10,686 nt of DNA from Cytophagales bacterium (lineage in GTDB: Bacteria; Bacteroidota; Bacteroidia; Cytophagales; 172606-1): assembly GCA_025455595.1 (NCBI GenBank), contig JALOMD010000080.1:1-10686 (forward strand), written 5' to 3'. Of the stretch, positions 6,290-10,686 are shown piece by piece. A program made the position numbers and the translations under genes. Each line of letters opens with the position of its first letter. Position 1 is the first letter of the stretch. The notes under the pieces are model-generated. The model was not told where the DNA came from and did no database searches. It saw only the letters and a program-made list of their open reading frames with translations.

Positions 6290-7673
6290 TGTACAACTCG
6301 CCGGTGGCTTTGTTCAGGTCAACTTTGGCAATCAGGGCATCGTACAGGGCGGCGTAATAGTTGGTCTGCGCCTCGCGCAGCGACACCTCGGCGTTGACCA
6401 CCTCGATGTTCGAGCCTACGCCCTGCTGGTACTTGATGCGCGTGACGCGCACCACCTCGTTTGCCAAGTCCAAGTTGCGTTGTTGGGTCTTCAGGCTTTC
6501 CATTGCATTCAGCAGCGTAGTGTTGGCCGACTGCAACTGAAAATCAGCAGCTTTCCTAAATTGTTCGATTTCGTTTTCGGTCTTGCGCACGGCAACTTTC
6601 TTCTGTTGAATCACATGGCTGGTGCCAAAGTTCCAGATGGGGACATTCAGTTGAAACGCCACTAACGAGTAACTGATCCAACGGCCCGACTGCGTGATGT
6701 CGCCCAAGCGAGACGCTGCCGGATTGTAGCCTGCCGTGAAAGAAGCCGCCAAGTTCGGGTAACGGTTCGAACGGGCGTTACGCACGTCCAGTTCGTTAAG
6801 TTGCCGTTGGTTTTGCAGCAGGCTGTATTCAATTCGTTGGTCGTAGTTCACGGTTCCGGAAACGGAAGATGCGAATGTGACATTTGTCAGGTCTGCGAGT
6901 TTTTCGGTCACTGTGATGGGTTCGTTGACGGGCATACCCATTTGGAATTTCAAGGCGTTTTCAGCCAACGCAACCAGTCGTTCTGTATTCTTTGCCTGTA
7001 CTTGCAGGTTGTTGAACTGCACTTCAAGCCTATCCACGTCGATTTTCTCAACCAGACCGTTCTTGTTGAATTCCCGCGTTTCGTTAAGCAATTTCTCGAG
7101 CCGATCTACATTCGCATTCAGCAAACCGAATTGTTCGCGATTGACCAACACGGCATAATATGCTTTTGTCACGGCCTCTACTACGTTGACCTTCGCACTG
7201 GTCATGCTTTTTTCCGACAACTCGCGGTAAGCACGGGCGGCTTGCAGCCCTACCAAATACGAACTGTTGAACAAAAGCTGCGAAGCTGTTGCAGTGACTC
7301 CGCCCAAGTTTTTCAATTGGAAGGGAAACGCCAGCACTGAGCCGATGGGACGGCTGGGATCGCCGAATGGGCCTGCGCCATTTTCCAGAATCACCTGCTG
7401 GATTTTGATGTTGTGTACCAACTGCGCTTGTCCGCTCAGTTGCGGCAACCCGATGGCCCGCGTCTCGCCGATGCGGGCGTTGGCGTTGACAATGTCCAAC
7501 TGAGCGTTTTTCACGCTGTTGTTGTTCTGTAGGGCGTAATCAATGGCCTGTTGCAGCGAGTAGGCGTTTTGGGCTTGGCCGGGCGAGGCCACCGCCAGCC
7601 ACAGGCACAACGCCAGCCAAGCAGCAACGTGCGGTTTTCGGCGTTCAAAAAAAGTGCGGAGCATGCTTCTCAT
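6285..7673 (-). CDS. TolC-family outer-membrane efflux protein
   Basis: This 462-aa protein would form the outer-membrane channel of the efflux complex. An N-terminal basic stretch plus hydrophobic core (about 15-30) ending in ASPGQAQ is a signal peptide with cleavage near residue 35. It is followed by the two structural repeats of the OEP family. The first starts at YSLQQAIDYALQNNNSVKNA (about 38-57). The second includes LNVPIWNFGTSHVIQQKKVAV and the long helix to QGVGSNIEVVNAEVSLREAQ (about 420), then NYYAALYDALIAKVDLNKATGEL near the end. Helices are long and Asn/Gln-rich as usual. The start ATG (7671-7673) overlaps the tetR stop by ATGA, indicating translational coupling. An in-frame ATG three codons later is an alternative start with a shorter signal. 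The sequence looks complete. Confidence 0.93.
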   Translation of the reverse strand: MRSMLRTFFERRKPHVAAWLALCLWLAVASPGQAQNAYSLQQAIDYALQNNNSVKNAQLDIVNANARIGETRAIGLPQLSGQAQLVHNIKIQQVILENGAGPFGDPSRPIGSVLAFPFQLKNLGGVTATASQLLFNSSYLVGLQAARAYRELSEKSMTSAKVNVVEAVTKAYYAVLVNREQFGLLNANVDRLEKLLNETREFNKNGLVEKIDVDRLEVQFNNLQVQAKNTERLVALAENALKFQMGMPVNEPITVTEKLADLTNVTFASSVSGTVNYDQRIEYSLLQNQRQLNELDVRNARSNRYPNLAASFTAGYNPAASRLGDITQSGRWISYSLVAFQLNVPIWNFGTSHVIQQKKVAVRKTENEIEQFRKAADFQLQSANTTLLNAMESLKTQQRNLDLANEVVRVTRIKYQQGVGSNIEVVNAEVSLREAQTNYYAALYDALIAKVDLNKATGELYK

Positions 7674-8344
7674 TTTTCTTCTGTTGTTTGTAGGTAATGG
7701 GTTAAAAATTCCCTGCCTTTGTCGGTCAAGATGCCGTGCAGGAAGTGTTCTATGAATTGTAGCTGGATGGTTCTCAGGTCAAAGCGGCCGGTGGGAAATG
7801 CCTGCGGGTCAAAGGCCAAGGCCACTTGTTCCACCCGCATCCGGGCCAGTATCTCCGGGTTGATGTCCGGGCGGTACAGGCCCATTTCCATGCCTTTGCG
7901 CAGGTTGTCCATGATGGATTTGATAATCCATTTCTCCTTGTGTTCTTGAAACACCGCCCACGCCTTGGGGTGGTATTTTTTCAGTTCGAACAACACCGTC
8001 GGATGCACGCCGTTGAAGGTTAGCTTCAGTTGCTGGGCCTCGAGCAAAAACTCCGCGACCGGATTGCTCACCTGCGACAGTATCTCCTGCGCCATGCACT
8101 TCTCGGCGTTCATGTGGTTGGCAATGCATTGCAACACAATCTCGTCCTTGTCAGTAAAGTGCTGGTAAATGGTCTTTTTGGAAACCCCAAGGTGCCGGGC
8201 AATCTCGTCCATGGTGATGCTCCGGAAGCCGTATCGCATGAAAAGCTCCTCGGCCGCCGACAATATCCGCTCCCGGTTGTCGTGTTCCTTCTCTTCGTTC
8301 CTCCGGGCGGGCGACTCCAACGGTTCTTCTGTCTTCATGTTCAT
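7670..8344 (-). CDS. TetR/AcrR-family transcriptional regulator
   Basis: This 224-aa one-component regulator is probably the ligand-responsive repressor of the efflux operon it heads. The N-terminal TetR DNA-binding domain is clear at residues 23-70: RERILSAAEELFMRYGFRSI, then TMDEIARHLGVSKKTIYQHF, the helix-turn-helix. It is preceded by a charged, probably disordered tail (residues 1-22). The C-terminal helical domain (about 80-215) includes FELKKYHPKAWAVFQEH and should bind the ligand and dimerise. Its effector cannot be told. The gene is first in the operon and its stop overlaps the tolC start by 4 bp, so repressor and channel are co-translated. Autoregulation is the usual arrangement in the family. 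I found no convincing operator dyad in the upstream sequence, which is dominated by purine-rich repeats. ATG at 8344 was chosen; a second ATG is two codons inside. Confidence 0.93.
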   Translation of the reverse strand: MNMKTEEPLESPARRNEEKEHDNRERILSAAEELFMRYGFRSITMDEIARHLGVSKKTIYQHFTDKDEIVLQCIANHMNAEKCMAQEILSQVSNPVAEFLLEAQQLKLTFNGVHPTVLFELKKYHPKAWAVFQEHKEKWIIKSIMDNLRKGMEMGLYRPDINPEILARMRVEQVALAFDPQAFPTGRFDLRTIQLQFIEHFLHGILTDKGREFLTHYLQTTEEK

Positions 8345-8360
8345 GGTATGGTTCGATGAG

Positions 8361-8437
8361 GGTTGGAAGGTTGGAAAGTTTCCGGTTGAAAGGTTACAGG
8401 TTCAAGGCTGAAAGGTAGAGAGATTGAAGGCTGGAAC
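8361..8437. repeat. Degenerate 7/8-bp tandem repeat, word GGTTGAA(A)
   Basis: GGTTGGAA occurs twice in tandem (8361 and 8369). It is followed by decayed relatives at 8384 (GGTTGAAA), 8392, 8399 (GGTTCAA), 8406 (GGCTGAAA) and later ATTGAAGG and GGCTGGAA, mostly spaced 7 or 8 bp. It occupies the probable leader/promoter zone of tetR. Confidence 0.6.
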
Positions 8438-8493
8438 AAGATGACTTCCATCCTGTCAGTTTTCCCATTCTAACAAACCTTTCAACCCTGCAA

Positions 8494-8681
8494 TGTGACT
8501 GTTTAAGATTTTCCGTTTTGGTCATTTTTTGCCCAAAACGCCAGACCGTAGGGGCGAGGCTTGCCCCCGCCCTTGTTTCCCATAGGCCCCGATTGCCCTT
8601 GGCCGAGCCTGCACGACAGAGGGCGGGGGCAAGCCCCGCCCCTACGTTCGGAACCAAAAGCCGAAATCTTAAACAGTCACA
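8494..8681. mobile_element. MITE-like nested inverted-repeat element, no transposase
   Basis: The outer arms 8494-8511 and 8664-8681 are an 18-bp perfect inverted repeat. Inside them, 8547-8572 and 8621-8646 are GC-rich inverted repeats matching 25 of 26 positions (GGGGCAAGCCCCGCCCCTACG type), around a 48-nt centre. The direct repeat TCAACCCTG flanks the element at 8482-8490 and 8687-8695, 3 and 5 nt outside the outer arms. It may be a target duplication, but the flanks are themselves repetitive. A related half-element is at 1-97. No coding capacity is seen, so any mobility would need a transposase elsewhere. Confidence 0.55.
8514..8540. repeat. Dispersed palindrome, copy 6
   Basis: CGTTTTGGTC (8514-8523), ATTTTTT, then GCCCAAAACG (8531-8540): one mismatch in a 10-bp stem. 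It sits in the left arm of the MITE-like element and has no counterpart in the right arm, which suggests it was inserted or retained separately. Confidence 0.65.
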
Positions 8682-8698
8682 ATCTCTCAACCCTGAAC

Positions 8699-8726
8699 TC
8701 GTACTTCGTACCTCGTAAATCGTACT
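8699..8726. repeat. Heptamer tandem repeat TCGTACT
   Basis: Four units with exact 7-bp period: TCGTACT, TCGTACC, TCGTAAA, TCGTACT. The tract ends at the base before the stop codon of the ACP-like gene (8727-8729, minus strand), the same placement as the ACTGACC tract at the tolC stop. Confidence 0.85.
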
Positions 8727-8960
8727 TTAGTGAATGTGATTGTGCAAATAGCTGCGGATGCTCGCGATACTGTTCCACTTTTGGCGGGCCTGCTGCGGGG
8801 CTTTCACGTCGAAGTCGCGTTCGATTTTCCGAACCAATTTGGAGAGTTGACCGAAGGGCATGCCCAAATCGTCGCAAAAAAGAGCTTCCTCAGGTATGAG
8901 ACGGGCATCTATCTCGAAGGTGTTGAGGATACTGCGGAGTCTTTCGTCAATGGTGTTCAT
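8727..8960 (-). CDS. Acyl-carrier-protein-like small protein lacking the phosphopantetheine serine
   Basis: From ATG 8960 this encodes 77 aa, the usual ACP length. The opening MNTIDERLRSIL parallels the MSTIEERVKKII of E. coli AcpP. LIPEEALFCDDLGM, then QLSKLVRKIERDFDVKAP and WNSIASIRSYLHNH, follow the ACP helix pattern (DDLG, helix II, EEEFD-type turn, final YI helix). At the place of the invariant D-S-L the sequence reads P-F-G: Phe36 stands where the phosphopantetheinylated serine should be. If it is a carrier-protein homolog it could not carry an acyl chain in the normal way, so a binding or regulatory role is more likely (inference). A longer start at 9002 adds 14 residues with no ACP counterpart. 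It is monocistronic, with no fatty-acid or polyketide genes nearby. The fold assignment rests on pattern reading only. Confidence 0.7.
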   Translation of the reverse strand: MNTIDERLRSILNTFEIDARLIPEEALFCDDLGMPFGQLSKLVRKIERDFDVKAPQQARQKWNSIASIRSYLHNHIH

Positions 8961-9033
8961 CGTCTTAGCATGGTTTTGACTGTAAAAGGGGCCGAATGCC
9001 AAATGCAGACTGACTGCATCTGGAAGGACTTTG

Positions 9034-9062
9034 CAAAACTACGGAAACTTTTTTGTTACAAA
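9034..9062 (-). promoter_or_regulatory. Bacteroidota-type promoter for the ACP-like gene
   Basis: On the minus strand TTTG (complement of 9059-9062) is followed after 17 bp by TAGTTTTG (complement of 9034-9041). This matches the TTTG / TAnnTTTG consensus of Bacteroidota housekeeping promoters with acceptable spacing. Transcription would start near 9028, about 65 nt before the ATG at 8960. Confidence 0.5.
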
Positions 9063-9071
9063 AAGTTTCCG
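9042..9071. promoter_or_regulatory. 12-bp dyad overlapping the promoter
   Basis: CGGAAACTTTTT (9042-9053), six bases, then AAAAAGTTTCCG (9060-9071) form a perfect 12-bp inverted repeat. It spans the spacer and the -33 box of the minus-strand promoter candidate, so it could be an operator. On the + strand it is followed by CGACTGTTTTTT and could also act as a terminator, although no + strand gene ends here. Confidence 0.5.
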
Positions 9072-9243
9072 CGACTGTTTTTTGATGGAGCCGCACTTTT
9101 CGCGGACGAAGCGTAGGCAAAACAATATGGACGGTGTACAGTGTCTTGTGAATCGGCGGCTCGGCGGGGCGTTCGTCTGCCGGTGAAACTGCTGTGCGCA
9201 TACAGGCTGTTCGTTGCAAAAACACGCATTTGGTGTCTTGTTG

Positions 9244-9276
9244 TTTGGCCTTTTCAAACAGAAATGCTTAATTTTC
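9244..9276 (+). promoter_or_regulatory. Candidate promoter for the histidine kinase gene
   Basis: TTTG (9244-9247) is followed after 21 bp by TAATTTTC (9269-9276), seven of eight positions relative to TAnnTTTG counting the free positions. It lies about 50 bp before the kinase ATG. Weak evidence from motif and position only. Confidence 0.35.
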
Positions 9277-9324
9277 AGAATTATAGTTGTTCGCCTGCGG
9301 CGAAAACGATTTCGGAAACCTGCT

Positions 9325-10686
9325 ATGAAAGAAAACTACCCCCTGTTAGTAAGCGAGATCAAAAAGATGCTGGGCACATTCCCGGCAAACGAAGAATTGC
9401 TGGCTTTGCTTGAACGCATGGATCAGCCGGCTCCCGACAACGAGGGAGAGGCTCCTCCTGTCAGGCTTCGCCGCCAGCTCCGCGACAGCGAAGCCCGCTA
9501 CCAGCGCATCATCGAATGCACCACCGACTTGATTTACGAATGTGACGCGCAAGGGTATTTCACCTATGCCAATCCGGTGGCTTGCAGCACGTTCGGCTAT
9601 TCGTTGGAGGAGATGCAGAAAATGCACTTTCTGGACGCAGCGGCCCCCGAACACCGCGACATGGTGCGCCGCTTCTACAAGCAGCAGTTCGACGAGCGGA
9701 TTCCGGACACGTATCTGGAGTTCATGAACCTGACCCGCGACGGCCGCAATGTGTGGGTGGGACACAACGTGCATTTGCAACAAGACAACAATCGCGACTG
9801 GGTGCTGGGCTTCCACGGCGTTGCCCGCGACATCACCAAGGCGAAAGCCACCGAGCAAGCCCTGATTGATGCCCGCCGCACCGCCGAAGATTCGGCCAAG
9901 GCCAAGGAACACTTCCTGTCGGTGATGAGCCACGAGATGCGCACACCGCTCAATGCTGTCATTGGGTTGTCGCATTTGCTCTTGGAAGAAAACCCGCTGG
10001 CCAACCAAGTGGAGCATTTGCAGGCCATCAAGCATTCCGCCGACAGCCTGATGATGATTATCAACGAGGTGCTGGACTTCTCCAAGATCGAGTCGGGCAA
10101 GGTCATTTTCGAGAATACGACTTTCAGCCTTGACGAATTGCTCAAGGGAGTGGAGCAGAGCCTGGGTTACAAGGCCCGCAACGCCGGCTTGGAACTGTTG
10201 GTGCAACTCGACCCGAATCTCCCCGCCAAAATCACCGGCGACCCGCTGCGCCTGACCCAAATCCTGCTAAACTTGGCGGGCAACGCCGTCAAGTTCACCG
10301 AAAAAGGCTGCGTGCAAATCGGCGTGCAGCAAATCAGCCGCAACACCGAGACCATCACGATAGAATTCAAGGTCAGCGACACTGGCATCGGTATCCCGAA
10401 ACTGGGCTTGGCCATCACCAAGCAACTCGTAGAGCGGCAAGGCGGCCTGATTCATGTGCAGAGCAAGATGGGCCGGGGCAGTACGTTCACGGTGCTGCTT
10501 ACATTCGGACTCAACTCCGCCCTTGAGTCTGCGGCCAGCCCACCCGCCGCACAGCCGATACCGAGCCTGGCCCTGCGCGGGGCACATATTCTTTTGGTGG
10601 AAGACAACCGGATGAACCAACTGGTGGTCAAAAAGTTTCTGGAAAAATGGGGAATGCGCCTACAGATTGCCGAGAATGGCATCGAG
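9325..10686 (+). CDS. PAS hybrid sensor histidine kinase, incomplete at window end, ATP lid missing
   Basis: The first 454 residues of a cytoplasmic hybrid kinase are present; no membrane segment is seen. After a 50-residue lead comes a PAS/PAC domain (about 57-175; RYQRIIECTTDLIYECDAQG to VLGFHGVARDITK), then HisKA with FLSVMSHEMRTPLNAVIGLS and phospho-acceptor His203. The HATPase domain has the N box ILLNLAGNAVKFT (Asn320) and G1 box SDTGIGIP (Asp352). G1 is followed at once by KLGLAITKQLVERQGG. In homologs about 25 residues (F-box, ATP lid and the GGTG of G2) stand between IP and LGLAI, so an in-frame loss at about 10396-10407 is likely. As written, ATP binding should be badly impaired. 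A receiver domain opens with HILLVEDNRMNQLVV (acidic pair Glu426-Asp427); its phospho-accepting Asp lies beyond the window. Start ATG 9325 was chosen because stable homologous coding begins there. No partner regulator is visible. Signal unknown. Confidence 0.88.
   Translation, partial: MKENYPLLVSEIKKMLGTFPANEELLALLERMDQPAPDNEGEAPPVRLRRQLRDSEARYQRIIECTTDLIYECDAQGYFTYANPVACSTFGYSLEEMQKMHFLDAAAPEHRDMVRRFYKQQFDERIPDTYLEFMNLTRDGRNVWVGHNVHLQQDNNRDWVLGFHGVARDITKAKATEQALIDARRTAEDSAKAKEHFLSVMSHEMRTPLNAVIGLSHLLLEENPLANQVEHLQAIKHSADSLMMIINEVLDFSKIESGKVIFENTTFSLDELLKGVEQSLGYKARNAGLELLVQLDPNLPAKITGDPLRLTQILLNLAGNAVKFTEKGCVQIGVQQISRNTETITIEFKVSDTGIGIPKLGLAITKQLVERQGGLIHVQSKMGRGSTFTVLLTFGLNSALESAASPPAAQPIPSLALRGAHILLVEDNRMNQLVVKKFLEKWGMRLQIAENGIE

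Larger units (their letters stand above)
8345..8726. other. Non-coding region upstream of tetR with repeats and a MITE-like element
   Basis: No gene is supported in these 382 bp. In order it holds a purine-rich GGTTGAA-type repeat tract (8361-8437), a MITE-like nested inverted repeat (8494-8681) that includes palindrome copy 6, and a TCGTACT heptamer tract (8699-8726) ending at the next gene's stop codon. GGTTGAAAGGTT (8384-8395) recurs inverted at 8476-8487. The tetR promoter and operator should lie in this stretch, but I could not identify a good TTTG/TAnnTTTG pair on the minus strand. Confidence 0.6.
8961..9324. other. Divergent intergenic region between the ACP-like and kinase genes
   Basis: No gene is supported in these 364 bp. 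It carries a promoter candidate for each flanking gene, a 12-bp-stem hairpin (9042-9071) and a small dyad ATGCAG/CTGCAT (9003-9008 and 9014-9019). Short open frames between 9039 and 9257 have no recognisable features. Unlike the other spacers, I see no copy of the dispersed palindrome or of a heptamer tract here. Confidence 0.55.

Noticed and set aside
8394..8718. Short open frames with repeated G-A-G-L-A-P-A-L-like peptides on both strands
   Set aside because: They are translations of the GC-rich inverted repeat, which is open in several frames; no real protein is indicated.
9039..9257. Short minus-strand frames in the spacer before the kinase gene
   Set aside because: They overlap each other in different frames, are Cys/Thr-rich without motifs, and cover the promoter and dyad region.

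Overview
The window looks like a chromosomal piece of a Bacteroidota bacterium, probably a saprospirid-, cytophagal- or chitinophagal-type environmental lineage of moderately high GC. This is inferred from four things: start codons without strong Shine-Dalgarno sequences; -33/-7 type promoter candidates (TTTG ... TAnnTTTG); an ECF sigma factor with a hydrophobic C-terminal tail; and the RND permease type, which has an extra membrane insertion in its middle. No rRNA, tRNA, CRISPR array, transposase or phage gene is visible.

Layout. From 1 to 457 there is repeat-rich non-coding DNA. An orphan ECF sigma factor follows on the + strand (458-1045). A perfect 42-nt palindromic terminator (1192-1233) separates it from a convergent minus-strand efflux operon. 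Read in transcription order, the operon is a TetR regulator (7670-8344), a TolC-like outer-membrane protein (6285-7673, sharing ATGA with tetR), a periplasmic adaptor lipoprotein (4802-5938) and an HAE1-type RND permease (4680 down to 1259). Together these would form a tripartite drug or toxic-compound exporter under a local repressor. The permease is not intact: it is split into an 894-aa and a 247-aa frame. About 20 residues are missing at the join (near 2018-2028) and the frame shifts. Beyond the operon lie a small minus-strand acyl-carrier-protein-like gene (8727-8960) that lacks the phosphopantetheine serine, and a + strand soluble PAS hybrid histidine kinase (9325 to the window end, incomplete). 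The kinase ATP-binding domain lacks its F-box and most of the G2 box, through an apparent in-frame loss near 10396-10407.

The most unusual content is between the genes. Six copies of one short palindrome (CGTTTTGGGC, a loop of about 7 nt, GCCCAAAACG) occur in about 10 kb, all in spacers. A second palindrome (TCCCGAC-NN-GTCGGGA) occurs three times. Several spacers carry tandem repeats with a period of 7 (or 7/8) bp but a different word in each spacer; they resemble in form the heptamer STRR tracts known from filamentous cyanobacteria. A nested inverted-repeat, MITE-like element lies at 8494-8681, and part of a related copy lies at 1-97. The mfp-rnd spacer is itself a 29-bp perfect inverted repeat enclosing one copy of the first palindrome.

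No new multi-gene defence or metabolic system could be supported. The points deserving attention are the intergenic repeat families, the two lesions in otherwise conserved genes, and the serine-less ACP-like protein.
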